Assembly: GCA_010015675.1 (NCBI GenBank)
Contig: ML976985.1
Span: forward strand, 627,909-691,908
Direction: 5' to 3'
DNA: 64,000 nucleotides
Source: Byssothecium circinans
Taxonomy: Eukaryota; Ascomycota; Dothideomycetes; Pleosporales; Massarinaceae
Positions 1 through 11,088 of the stretch are shown here, one piece after another. The notes beneath the pieces are model-generated. The model saw only the letters and a list, made by a program, of their open reading frames with translations. It did not search any database and was not told the DNA's origin. The number at the start of each line of letters is the position of its first letter. Positions within the stretch are counted from its first letter, which is position 1. A program made the translations under genes and the position numbers.

Positions 1-45
1 GAAGAAGAAGAAGAAGAAGAAGAAGAAGAAGAAGAAGAAGAAGAA
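1..45 (+). repeat. (GAA)15 microsatellite, read as poly-Glu
   Basis: Fifteen uninterrupted GAA triplets open the window and are followed by a slightly degraded GGA-GAA-GAA-CAA-GAA stretch. The triplets are in the reading frame of the BTB gene that follows, so they would encode an acidic tract just before its conserved core. The tract may extend leftwards beyond the window. Confidence 0.9.
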
Positions 46-1025
46 GGAGAAGAACAAGAAGTTCACTACCACGTCTCTTCAATCTTACTCAAAACTGCGT
101 CGCCTAAATTCGCAAGTATGCTTTCTGGAGAGATCTGGAAGGAGGGTATACGGAATGAAGAGGATGGCTGTTACTACATACTCGTCGAGAAATGGGACGC
201 CGAAGCGTTCCTCATCCTCCTCAACGTGCTTCATCTTCGTAATCGTCAGGTCCCACGATCGGTCTCTTTATCAATGCTCACGAAGATCGCTGTGTTGGCC
301 GACTACTTCACCTGTACAGAGGCAATCGAACTATCAACCGAGATTTGGGTAAAGGATCTCAAGGACACCACACCTATCCCGTCGAACTACTGTCAGAATC
401 TTATACTATGGATGTGCATAACTTGGGTCTTGAGGCTTCCACAAGAGTTCACACAAGCTACAGGCATTGCAATTAGACAGAGAACGCTGGCAGGATTGCC
501 AACTTTGGACCTTCCGATCATAGGATTTGTTGGTACGTCTGCCAGCTTTCATGCATCGTAAAACAATCTCATTTCCGGACAGATAAACTTGCTACCGCCC
601 GCGTTCAAGCAATTGATGCCATTATCTCGCAATTGCACGACCTCCTCGATAAATATAGCGATGCCAATTACTCTTGTTCATGCGATTTTTACTCTTTCGA
701 GTGTAGCTCTATCCTTTACGGTGCCTTGACAAAGGGAATGAACCAACTTGGACTGTTGCTACCGTACCCTGTAGCACCGTTCTCGGGAACGAGTTATCAG
801 GACTTACACGAAAGGCCATTCAAGATAAAGTCGCCGAATTTGTCTCATCCAAGTAAGGAAAAGTACAAAGCTCCACACTTCTGCAGTTTGAAAGTTCAAG
901 TCAGGGGGGTCATAAATCGGGTTAGACGCAGTGTCAACGGCCTCGATCTAGAAGACTTCGGCCGTACTTTGTCTGCAGACGTAAGCATTACAAACGAGAA
1001 AGTCTCTGCTAGGGCATCCATTTGA
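1..1025 (+). CDS. BTB/POZ-like fungal protein, 5' end outside window
   Basis: This looks like a fungal BTB/POZ protein of the short, uncharacterised type common in ascomycetes; such domains mediate protein-protein contacts and sometimes cullin-3 binding. The frame is open from base 1, so the first ATG inside the window (118) is internal. The segment just before it (VSSILLKTASPKFASM) fits the BTB helix that precedes the 'ML.GEWKEG' core. The motifs FLILLNVLHLRNRQVP and YFTCTEAIE follow, then a helical C-terminal part with DAIISQLHDLLDKY and a Cys-rich CSCDFYSFEC. An intron runs from 533 to 582 (GTACGT...CCGGACAG) and joins in phase 1. About 324 residues are visible. The acidic N-terminal tract is unusual. 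Specific function is unknown. Confidence 0.75.
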
Positions 1026-1778
1026 AGCATATTTGCTCGACGGGACGTCATGAACGGCACAGCATGTCTTCCATAGCTTGATACATATCATCGGACTGCC
1101 CAATAAGAGCATTCTGATTAGCTGACAACAAGATACGAAGGCCTCAATACACTGCCGAATATTATGCTAAAGAGGAAAGTGAAAACGCAACACATGTCTT
1201 GGTAAGGAATATGAGCTAGTTCTGGGAATAACTAACCGACTCACGATTCGAAATGATTATGTAAGCAGGTTCAATATTGAACCTCCGAGCGATCTAACTG
1301 ATAAGGTATTCTGCGGGATGTACTACGTGACAACTTACTCCATTTTTCATACACAACAGAAGATATTCAACGGCAAGGGTGTGGCGGGAGTTGGTCGGCC
1401 ATCATTGCAGCTGCAGGTGGCAAATTGAGGCCTTCGCCACCACCTGCGCCAACGCACTATGTCAGAAGGACAACGTCCCAAGGTATCTTCTATGTACCAT
1501 TATTAGCGACATAACTTTCAAGTGTGCTAAAAAATCGCGCTTGAGTAAGGAATATCATTTTAGTTTCTATTCCCCCAGAGTTCGAGAGTGCCGGCCTTGT
1601 CGTTCTTTCTTCCATGCTTTGACCACGGGAATATATTCATTTCAGTATTTAATGAAGATATTGAGATAATGTATCAAAAAAAATGCCATAGAAAGCCAGA
1701 TGAATGGGAAAGTGTTCTGGAATACTATAAACGTTTCTTACGCAGCGGACCCGCAATCCGAAACCATCCTTATGCCTC
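1026..1778. other. Intergenic, no supported gene
   Basis: Only short open frames are present (for example 1379-1669, plus strand), none with a recognisable domain. Fragments such as PEFESAGLVVL near 1575 hint at a decayed coding segment. I cannot assign it. Confidence 0.4.
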
Positions 1779-3097
1779 CTATGCCGCCAACAATCTGTCC
1801 ACATCAGCCGTGATATCTACCCAAGGGAATATCGTCCTATTCCCCGGCTGCGCGTCCGCAAAGAATTCTTCGTTCATGAAGAGCCTGCAACCGATCTGCA
1901 CAACGGCAGTCACATTGGCGCCGTCTGCAAGACGGTTTGAGTTCAGGACTTGGCCTAGCCCCTCAGCCTCGTTCCAAAGCCCGTCTCTGCTTCGCAGTAC
2001 CTCGACACCCGAAGCTGAGACTGCAACGAGTAGCACAGTGCCTGTCCATCGGTTAGTGCTTGCGAGTGAATGAGTGTGGAATCTTGACTGAAAGTCAGAA
2101 TACAAGGGAAATGCACATACCATTGTACTTTGGGGGAAAGTATAGCGCGTCCGACCCGGCAATGGACCTGGGAGGGTTGACGGGGACAGTGACTGGCGTG
2201 CCCTTGGAAGCCGTAGTGTCGAATTTGACGAGCGAGCCATTTGACGCGACTGTATTGTCATTGGCGAGCAGTACGTCGCCGGTCAAGGCGAGCCCCTGGA
2301 ATCCCGTAACAGTGTGGCTTCCATTGCTCTTGAACCACTCGTTGACAGTGGACCCGTTGTTTTCGACCCTGAGAATCGAAGACGGAAAGGTCCCAACTAC
2401 ATACACGTTTCCTCTGCTGTCGAACTCGACATCTTGGAACCCACCATAAGTACCTTGAGTTGTCTCGGTGAGATTGATCCGGGAGACTTCCCTCTTGGCT
2501 TCGGGATCCCATGTGATGAGCGTGTTAGTGCCGGAGATGTCGTGGCCGGCAGTGACAAATGCTGCACCAGCATCGGCGACGATTGAGACGAGGTTCTTGT
2601 GGGGATTCACGGCAACACCTCCGACGTGGAAGGCTTGGTTCTGGGTGATGTCGGGGAAGGATATGAGTTCTGTGGTTTGGTCGTAGGGGTTGTAGATGGC
2701 CATCGATGCATTGAAGAGAACGCTGATCAGGGGTCAGTCATAGTGAAGCAGTTGGGACGTAGAGCCCCTCATACCCAATGTAGAGTAAGCAGGTATTCAG
2801 GTCGAAGTCTGAGTTTTCGGGGTATAGTCCGAGTTGATGGATGATGAAGGTCCCATCTACGTCAGGGCAGGGCGCTCGGGGGCTAAGCTGTCTTGCTGGA
2901 GTAGCAGGGAAAGCCCCCACCAGACTGCCTGCTAGGAGTGCTGCGATCGCGCTCGGACCGATCTTCGTAGGTGTCTGTGGAATGGTAGAGTCATTAGCTT
3001 TAGTTCATGTTGATCAATTGCGAACGAAAGACTACTGCTGGCATCCGGAAACGAAGTACTACTTGCGAAACCATTCGCGAGGAATTGGACTTACCAT
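1779..3097 (-). CDS. Secreted TRI14 / Mala s 1-like beta-propeller protein
   Basis: The product resembles the TRI14 (trichothecene cluster protein 14) and Mala s 1-like secreted six-bladed propeller family, whose biochemical role is poorly defined. My model has four exons: 3095-3097, 2775-2974, 2121-2722 and 1779-2041, giving 355 residues. The first exon is only the ATG, followed at once by GTAAGT. The acceptor at 2975 restores MTPTKIGPSAIAALLAGS, a good signal peptide. The second junction restores LLYIGVLFNASMAIYNP. The third uses branch point CACTAAC just before ACAG. Later blades contain repeated NG/DG turns (VAVNPHKNL, DVEFDSRGNVYVVG, VTGFQGLAL) and several N-glycosylation sequons. No other trichothecene-type gene lies nearby, so the cluster role of TRI14 should not be assumed. 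The 3-base first exon is the least certain part. Confidence 0.75.
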
Positions 3098-4122
3098 ATT
3101 GCGACTATTGAATATAGGGGATATGGTATAATCGTTGAAAAAAGATTACTGTAAAACGTGGAGGAACGAATAATAATTTAGAGGTTTTTTGCAAAGACTG
3201 ACTTGAGTGATGACTGCTAGCTTGTTCTGCTTTTGCTTTCCTGTGTGTGGAGAGGCTGGAGTCAAATATGTGAGAGCCATGGTCACGTGGCAGTTCATTT
3301 CCCAGCGCGGATTGGTAGCGCGCACAAGACGTAATCGAGGATTGCTCATCGCTCAGCCTCGCAGTCGATAATCCAACGCGGAACAGCAGCGCTACAGCAC
3401 AATCAATACTCTCGCGCGAGAAAAGACAGATGAAACTGATGAAACAGGGTAAGGGTACGTGCAAGATCCCACAGGATCTAGATATATGTAAGGTACGAGG
3501 AGCCATTTAATAATCAGCGGAATTTGGATGGGTTGAGCGAGGCTGGCCAATGCTCTTCAGATTAGGGCCGCGCTCGCTTACCCTAATACGGCGGCGAGGC
3601 GTAGCGAGGATCCGATCTTGTCATCTCTGAGTCTCGTTAACACCCACTTGTAACAGGCGGCGATATCTGAGGTCTACTCTACCCACTTCCTCTCCTCGCC
3701 AAAATAACTGTAACTCCTCCGGCGCAAGCTCCTGGCAGGATCGGATAAGGGCGATTGGAAAGCGGGGATTGGGACTGTGCCTACTACAACGAGGAAACAA
3801 ACTTTTGGCATGAAGATTGGAGGGAAGAGAGATCATCCTACTATGACCTTTGATACTGATATGGAGAGGGACTTGAGAGATGGAGTGGTGGTTGGGGATG
3901 ATATGCGTTGTCCTACCTCGACTACAAGGAAGAAGAGCCAGGACGAGGAGGATGAGGAGAGAAGGGTTGATGGTGTGATGAGGATTCCACCGATACGGCT
4001 ATTTGAGGGGGATCAGGAGATTTGGCCGCTTGTTGAGGAGGCAAACGAGCGGTTGGCCACGTCGAGAGAGTGATAAGATTTCCCTCCTCGATTTCCGTTT
4101 TCAAATACTCGACTCTCTTTAC
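3098..4122. other. Intergenic with one unassigned ORF
   Basis: The left part is the upstream region of the TRI14-like gene. A plus-strand frame at 3777-4073 (98 codons, charged, with IRLFEGDQEIWPLVEEANERL near its end) could be a 3' exon or a relic. It has no recognisable domain and no convincing upstream exon. Its end lies only 50 bases from the convergent broken gene that follows. Confidence 0.35.
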
Positions 4123-5011
4123 TCAAAAGTCAGCCACAAAATTCAACTTCAAACAACGAAACCTCCCGAACTCTAAGCTCGACTCCTCGGTCGCTCTATC
4201 TCTTAGCCTCCCTATTCCATACTTCATTGACTCCTCATCCAAACTACGCAGATACGATTTGAATGACTCAACATCCATCCACCTAAACAAGTCAAGAAAC
4301 GTCTTCCCCCTAGTCCATTCGTTCGTGTTGCTAGCTGTGGCTGTACCTCCCATCCACTCACGGAGCTGGCGGAATAAGGGGGGGGGGGGGTACTGCTTAC
4401 TGCATCGCTGGAGAATAAGTTCCATGCATTCTCGATGACAAAGCCTTGAGGCTGGTGAAATTCGTCTAAAGGGTCAACAGCGTTTGGGTCGAAGGAGGGT
4501 AGGAGATGGAAAGCCAGCATGGCGGTGACGTAGTGTATATTTGTGGAGAAGTAGTGAGATGGTTCAGGTTCAGCGGTAGTGAAAACGTTGTTGCGGGCGT
4601 GAGCCCATGCGTTAAAGTGGTAAAAGGATGTTGTTCCAGCGTCCGCGGTAAGTGGGATCCACGACGCTTGCATGGATTGAAAGTCTTGGCTCTGTGCGAA
4701 GCCTGCATGTGCTCGTTCTGAACACCATTCTGCAGGCGGGTGTTTGTGTTAGCCAGCAAGTCTAGAAATTATGCTTTGTTGTTCAGGGTAGTAAGTCAGA
4801 GCGAACCAAGGAACTCACCGATGATTAACTTCACGACCTGTTGCTCCTCGAGCAATCTCCCCCACCAAAAGCATCTCACACCAGCATGTGAAACGTAGGC
4901 TCGAAGCGTATTAGCCCAAATTTGGCTCGTTTCAATGTTGGCAGAAGGCAGGATGCGGAAGCTCTTGATCTCGGTGAAGGCGTAGTCTGTGGACCTTGGA
5001 GGGAAGTTCAT
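4123..5011 (-). pseudogene. Dimeric alpha-beta-barrel (ABM-like) gene, copy 1, frameshifted
   Basis: This is one of two related copies in the window (the other ends at 25534). The protein has two ABM-like ferredoxin-fold halves. The first holds DYAFTEIKSFRILP...ETSQIW...GVRCFWWGRLLE, the second MLAFHLLPSFDPNA...DVESFKSYLRSLDEES...EESSLEFGRF. Exons are 4819-5011 and 4123-4729, and the intron (GTGAGT...CTGCAG) joins cleanly in phase 1. Inside exon 2 the frame changes at a run of 13 G on the plus strand (4378-4390): the N-terminal part and the conserved C-terminal part are in different frames, and total length is one base short of a multiple of three. Either the copy is inactive or the homopolymer is miscounted. 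ABM-fold proteins are usually monooxygenases or stress proteins; no role is assignable here. Confidence 0.7.
4378..4390. repeat. Homopolymer G13 at the frameshift of ABM copy 1
   Basis: Thirteen consecutive G occur inside the second exon of the alpha-beta-barrel gene. The position coincides with the switch between the two open frames, so this tract is the likely site of the indel or of a sequencing miscount. Confidence 0.85.
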
Positions 5012-5882
5012 CAGGGTTTTCAACTTAGGAAGGGCGTCAGAGGGAAAAAAATTAAATGTAGAGAATCGGTTGTTTCGGAAAAATAATCAAGGCTTGCGGC
5101 TCAGCGGGGCTGAACCCGTTCCTTCCCAACGTTTAGTCGTACCAGCCACTTTGATAAACCATTGACCTATCCTCCTCCCCAATCGCCCAGACACCCCATG
5201 ACTACAACTATCAAGGCCTTGTCAGCCCCCAAAACGTTATAATATTGGCTTTGTTCTGGAGCAAACGATTGTACACCTCCAGTTGGGTCTCGGCCTTGCC
5301 CGTTACCCACATATAATTATCCAAACTAAGTGCAGTTGCAAAGAATATAAGGGAATCTGGATTCTGGGGAGCATAGATCGATCGGACGCTCTGCGTTCCA
5401 GCCAAACCGTACCGCTCACCACCTGGGGCGTTCCCGCCACCTTAAGTCCTAGCACTTAATTTCTACCTAAGCTTGCTAGCCTAGCTAGACTAGAAGGATC
5501 TAAGTAAATAGGCTTAGATTACTAATAAGGCGAGTAATAATAACCTTAAGAATGCTATAATAGCTATCACTAAGTAAAATAAGCTAATAAGTAAAATAAA
5601 TACTAATAATAACAATAAAGCCTAGTTATAGAAAGATATAATTAAATTAATAATATATACTGGGGCGCAGCTAATACAGATACTAGCTGCAATCTAAAGG
5701 GAAGATTAGAACACACTAGTCTCCGCTACTAATGTTTGCAGTAAGAGAAAGGCGATTAGATAATCATAACTTTCATTGATTGTAGGTCGTAAGGTCAAGT
5801 GGAAGCTAGAAAAAGAGCAAAAGTAGCGGTTTGGATGGTTACATAGATGGCCACAAGCCTTGAACGACGATTCTACTGAAGT
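5012..5882. other. Intergenic; coding relic and AT-rich RIP-like island
   Basis: A minus-strand frame at 5211-5405 (64 codons, with APQNPDSLIFFATALSLDNYMW) looks like a gene fragment; I do not recognise it. From about 5449 to 5660 the sequence is dominated by TA-rich words (taagtaaaataagctaataa), as expected of DNA mutated by RIP. A short stretch at about 5095-5160 (cttgcggctcagcgggg) resembles the upstream region of ABM copy 2 near 26545. Confidence 0.5.
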
Positions 5883-8105
5883 TCACGGGTCGTCCAACTG
5901 TGCATCCGTGATGAAGTGTCCGCCACCCTCACATCGCCAACCACCCGCCTCCTTCATCCAGTTGAAGCCGATGGTACACCCGCTCAACCTCCCGAGCTTT
6001 TCTACAATCCCTGGATTGCTGGACACATCGATCGAGCCGCCCGTGCCGCCCGTGCCATCACCGCCAGTGGCATTTCCACCCGTGCCAGCACCGCCAGATG
6101 CACTTCCCCAGGGATCATCCTCATCGAGTTTTTGAACGGGCGCGCTTGTGAATTCAGTGACTTCTACCGGCGTGTCCTTAGAATCCTTCATGGATTTCTT
6201 CTTACCCCAAGATGGATTTCCCCACTCGTCTTCTTCCTCGGCCTTGGGCTCTTCCACGCCATCCGGGTTCCGGAGGGTAGCAGGGTCTTCCGGAACTGGT
6301 TCAGGCTCCGGTTCCGCATATTTGCCCTTCTTTTTCTTCTTTCTGCCATCCCCCCAAATAGAGCTGAGGCCCCAATCGCCGCCCTCATTCTTCTCTGGTT
6401 CAGGCTCAGGCACAACTGGTGGTGGCGGAGGAGCTGGTGGTAGAGGCTCTTCCTCAACGCCCTTCTTGCCTTCGGTCGGGGTATCTTTCGGCTTATCTGC
6501 AATAGCGCTCTCCCTCTCAGATTCGTTTTCTGAGTCGTCATCCGCAATGGCGCTCTCCCTCCCAGATTCATTTTCTGAGTTGTCATCTGCAATGGCGCTC
6601 TCCCTCTCAGATCCGTTTCCTGATTCGTCATCTGCAAGGATGTCATCAGAGGCATACGCCGGCAGAGCGAAAAGAGATAGTTCCCGAAGATGTCTTCCAG
6701 CGTGTTTCGCGTAAGCTTTCGTCGTCGATACTGTCGTCGAACAAAGCGGGCAGGTATATGGCTTATTATCCGATCTCCGTGTCTCAGAGGCCTGCAGGAC
6801 CTTGTCGATTTGGCCCTGAGTCTGGGCGGAATGACGGCTTAGATAGTGATCCTGCATGCGTTGGCGGTCACCAAAAGGGTCGGGACAGCCGAGGCAACAG
6901 GTCCAGACCTTGCTGTGGTAATCCTGCTCGTGCTGCAGCCATTCGTGGCGGGTGGAAAACATTCGGCGGCCGAGAGGACAGCTTTCCCAGAGACACAGGT
7001 ATGGCTGCAAGTCTGAATATACATGCTGCCTAGGAGACTACTTAGCGCTTGTAAAATGTCGAAGACGTGTATGTGCACTTACTTCCAAGCTGAGCGGTTC
7101 TTGACAATGATGATATCGTAACAGAAAGGACATTCAAAATGCTTGTCGTAATTTGCATCGGGCGGCAATGGAGGAACGCGAAGAGCTGCTGTGGCTGTTA
7201 CCGAAGTTGCAAAAGATGTCGCCGTGAAGCCGCCTTCGGATTGATCGTCATCGTCACATAACATGCTGACACCCACATCAGAGATCTTCTGCTTATCTGG
7301 CAAAGATGACGCGATCGTGCTCTTGCCGTCTTGCTCTTCAACGGTTAGACCAGCCGCCATTTTATTGCGGTGCTCTTCGCGGTACTTGAAGTAGCAGCGT
7401 CTCCGAGACGAGGCAGTGCCAAGGCGACGAGCAAGATTACCAGAAATATGAGGATATTTCGCGGCAACGTGACCAATGTCGTATTGCTCGAAAGGAGTGG
7501 TATCGAATGATTTGGAGAAATTGAGCCATTGGTCGTGCCGGGCCGGGTTTCGAATCGCAGCAGAGAGTCTGAGGAGGTTGGTGATGGCCTCGTTGATGCC
7601 TGCTAGAATTTGATCCATTTCGGTCTTATGTTGGAGTTCCTGGGACAATATCGGTTCAGTCTGGGTGTATTCTTCATCTTCACTGTCGTCTGAATCGCTG
7701 TCACTGAACTGTAGCTGATCCCATGGGACTCGCGCCCCGGACGAAATCCTCCGTGCTGTGATTGTTTTCAGCCAATGTTAACGCGTTCTTTGCACGGTAC
7801 GTACCATCGCTGAGGTTCTCTACCAGGCTAGACAAGAGCCTCGAGACATGTTCTTGCAAATGCGAAGCATCACGCAGCCGGTGATCCAAAGACCTTCGTC
7901 CGGCACGATGAGCACCTATGTTGCTAGACCAGATCTTGAAGCGCCCTGATGCGTCGCTGATCGCCCCTGACAACAAGTGATATTCGTCCCTCGCATCTAA
8001 ATCCACAAGCAGAGCATCGAAGCAGCCCAAGCAGTCTTTTACTTGTGCGGCTATTGACGATGGTACTGGTAGCAGCGTACTAAGTGCGAAACCAGCAACG
8101 GTCAT
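5883..8105 (-). CDS. C2H2 zinc-finger protein with acidic/Pro-rich tail
   Basis: A large fungal C2H2 protein of a family often found near NLR and heterokaryon-type genes. The model has exons 7805-8105, 7083-7689 and 5883-7029 (684 residues). The junction at 7083/7029 restores NRSAWKQHVYSDLQPYLC, the expected consensus across the finger block. The first junction (GTACGT...TTCAG) is plausible but less certain. Order: helical N-terminus (VKDCLGCFDALLVDL), acidic linker DSEDEE, helical MDQILAGINEAITNLLRLS, then finger-like units (FECPFCYDI; SCPLGRRMFSTRHEWLQHE; CCLGCPDPFGDRQRMQDHYLSRH; YTCPLCSTTVSTTKAYAKHAGRH). A triplicated acidic repeat around ESAIADD follows, then a Pro-rich and Gly-rich region. 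The conserved C-terminus (GWRCEGGGHFITDAQL) is typical of this family. It is divergent with the DUF7580 gene. Nucleic-acid binding is presumed from the fingers only. Confidence 0.8.
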
Positions 8106-8532
8106 GTTTGGAGAGCTTTTGTAGTTGTAGATGAAACCAAGATGAGAGCTGTCGAGCTCCGTGAAGTGATTTCTAAGAGGCCGGAGAAATTCGATCTTTG
8201 GGGGAGCCGTTGGAAGAATTGTGATTGGAAACGTGCCGTGAGGTTTGACGACGACGAGATTTCACACCTTTCAGGAGAATGTAATAGGTTTCATAACAAC
8301 GTGATGAGAGATGTCGTGGTCGACGAGCGGCTAGGTAGAGTGGGGCCCAGTCGCGCAGGTTGAAAAAGGAAACATCCGGTCAAGCCTGCCAGCGGCTATT
8401 TCGCGATTGGTGAAGGCGTCAGCACCCCGCCGCTTAACCTCAATTTGCGCTTCAACTTCAATCGAGTTTGTCAACAGCAAAGTTTGACCATGCTAGTCCC
8501 CTAACGACAATTCTTTCTTACCAACTTGAGCA
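8106..8532. promoter_or_regulatory. Shared divergent upstream region (C2H2 / DUF7580)
   Basis: A 427-base interval separates the start codons of two divergently oriented genes and must hold both promoters. I see no clear TATA box or named operator. The arrangement suggests, but does not show, co-regulation. Confidence 0.45.
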
Positions 8533-10375
8533 ATGGCCACCGGGATCGAAATCGTCGGCCTCGTGCTGGCGGTGCTACCCCTGATCATCTCAGCTCTTGA
8601 ACACTATGAGGAAGGGGTGTCGACAATCGAGAAGTTCTTCCGTTACAAGAGGGAGATCAGGTCCATCATCGAGGCCCTGGCTACCGAAAATACAATATTC
8701 AAAAACAGCTGTGAGCAACTTCTGAGCGACTTCCTCGGCCCAGTCGAACTCGCGGAAATGCTTCAAAATCCGCGGGGCGAGACTTGGTCGCAACCGCATA
8801 TTGTCACCGAGCTGCGTGCCCGACTCGATCGTTCCTACGACATCTACATGATCCACGTCAGCAACATGAACTCAGCTATCAAGACGCTGATAACGCTTTT
8901 AGATCTTGACGAGAACGGAAAGGTGTGCCACCATGGATAATGATACTCACAGGTAGAGTAAAGCTAACGTCAGTCGGCAGGTCCGCTGGACGGATTTGAA
9001 GGGCCTCAAGCGACTACTGAAGAAAGGAAAGCTGACCCTAAGTCGATCGGCGTATCAAGACCTCCTATTGAGGATGAGAGAGTGTAACCGAGCGATTGGC
9101 ACTCTCACCGAGCAAAATCGCCAGCTCACACCGACGAGACAGTCTATGTCTCGATACGACCATTTCCGAGCGATTCGAGACTGCGCGAAGGAAGTGTACA
9201 AAGCATTGTGCGCTTCGTTCCCATGCAGTTGCGTCTCGCACTCGATCAATTGGCAGCTCGACGTCCCTCATCAGCCAATGCGCGCCAAATTTCGGGTAAT
9301 TACAGCGACTGAATGGCTCAACGAGACATCCGAAGGGCCGAAAGCCTCAAAAGTGTACCGTGAGATCGAGCTGAGGCCCGCAGAGGAGGGGAGACTTGAA
9401 AAAGAACAGGAACCCAGTTCCATGCCTATGGCCGAGAAGAAGGCTAAGAAGGTATTGCGGTTCGCAGATGATCCAGAGCACTCGAAGTCAGGTGTGGTCC
9501 AGTTCGACTTCGTCCAGAGCTCCTTCTCATCGACGGCGACGTTGATGCAGAATTCGACATCCACGCTGGTCAGTACCAAGGACCTCTCAATCTCCATCAG
9601 AGGCCCGCGGTTGGATGTACGAATCGACGACTTCTGTCGACGATTATCCGCCTCGAGCTTCGAGTGCCAAACAGAATGCTTAGGGTATCTGAGTGTAGCG
9701 AACCAGCGACGTTATGAGGTTTTCCCCCTCGAGACCTGGCAGATCCATGAGGGAAAGTCTGCCTCTCTCTCATTGGCTTCTTTGTTGACCCAGGCCCGGA
9801 CTGCATCCGCAACAAAAACGCTCTCGTTGCACGACCGGCTCCAGCTGGCCAAGTCTGTCGCAACCGGCGTGCTGCAGCTTTACAACTCCCCCCTGCTGCA
9901 ATCGACCTGGACGAAGGAAGATATCACCTTCGTACCCCGGATGGACAAGCCATACAGAAAAGCATACATCAGCAAGCCCACCAGCATGGCAGACGACACG
10001 ACTCGTAAAACAAAAGCCCTGCCGTACATCCACAATCCCACAATCTTCGCCCTAGGCATCCTCCTGATAGAAATCTGTCTTGGCCGCGCACTTGGCGATT
10101 TGCGCACGCTCGAAGACTGCAACTCTGAAGCCGAGATGAACAAGCCGAGCATGGCAACGGATTACGCAACAGCCATACGGCTTCTTGATAGCGAAAAAAT
10201 CCTAGTCGAAAGTGGCGAGTCGTATGCGGATGCTGTAAGACGCTGCATCAGTTGCAATTTCGGGCCGACGAAAACGGATCTTGAGAACGATGACTTCCGG
10301 CAAGCAGTCTACAGCGGAGTCGTAGCACCGCTAGAAGAGCTGGTCAAGGCAGTGTTAGGGGCGTCCGCGCTTTGA
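8533..10375 (+). CDS. DUF7580 protein with HeLo-like helical N-terminus
   Basis: The N-terminus MATGIEIVGLVLAVLPLIIS followed by LEHYEEGVSTIEKFFRYK is the hallmark of a fungal family annotated DUF7580. Its N-terminal helical region recalls the HeLo-like / prion-inhibition domains used in fungal nonself recognition. Exons are 8533-8922 and 8981-10375 (594 residues). The intron GTGTGC...GGCAG has branch point GCTAACG and keeps phase 0. The C-terminal third (LHDRLQLAKSVATGVLQLYNSPLLQ...NPTIFALGILLIEICLG) has the layout of a degenerate kinase-like lobe usual for DUF7580, without obvious catalytic motifs. Involvement in incompatibility or signalling is inferred from the family and from the divergent C2H2 neighbour. 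Confidence 0.8.
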
Positions 10376-10430
10376 GCCGAAAGCTTAGAAGGGCAATGTC
10401 CCGCTGTGAATCAGGACGGAGCATCATTAC

Positions 10431-10520
10431 CGTGTCCGTGCGCGTAACGCCCGGATTCGCGTAACGCCCGCCTTTTACTAGGAAAATTAAAGAAAATAAG
10501 TAACTTTAAAGCTATATAAC
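10431..10520 (+). repeat. Left terminal inverted repeat
   Basis: It begins cgtgtccgtgcgcgtaac and ends gctatataac. It matches the reverse complement of 10999-11088 without a mismatch by eye. Confidence 0.88.
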
Positions 10521-10778
10521 TTTTTAATTACTTTTTCTTTTTAAAAGCTTCCTTAACTAAAGTTATAGAGAAAAACTATCTTTATAACTTTAAAATTTTA
10601 GTTTTTTAATAATAATTAGTTTAAAGAAAAAAGTATAAATGTACTAAAACTTAAGTCTTTAAAATTAAAAAATAATATTTTTTTAGAAGTAAAGTATACT
10701 ATTTAGAATATATTTTATATTAGGTTCTTTTTAATAAAATAACTATTTAAGAAGATATATTATCTTTCCTAATTTTCT

Positions 10779-10998
10779 NNNNNNNNNNNNNNNNNNNNNN
10801 NNNNNNNNNNNNNNNNNNNNNNNNNNNNNNNNNNNNNNNNNNNNNNNNNNNNNNNNNNNNNNNNNNNNNNNNNNNNNNNNNNNNNNNNNNNNNNNNNNNN
10901 NNNNNNNNNNNNNNNNNNNNNNNNNNNNNNNNNNNNNNNNNNNNNNNNNNNNNNNNNNNNNNNNNNNNNNNNNNNNNNNNNNNNNNNNNNNNNNNNNN
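10779..10998. other. Assembly gap (220 N)
   Basis: A run of N interrupts the AT-rich interior of the inverted-repeat element. Its size may be nominal. A palindromic AT-rich structure is a common cause of such gaps. Confidence 0.99.
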
Positions 10999-11088
10999 GT
11001 TATATAGCTTTAAAGTTACTTATTTTCTTTAATTTTCCTAGTAAAAGGCGGGCGTTACGCGAATCCGGGCGTTACGCGCACGGACACG
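10999..11088 (-). repeat. Right terminal inverted repeat
   Basis: This is the mirror of 10431-10520. Its inner edge touches the run of N, so its full inner extent is unknown. Confidence 0.88.

Noticed and set aside
6148..6714. 188-codon plus-strand ORF
   Set aside because: It is the antisense shadow of the low-complexity region of the C2H2 gene.
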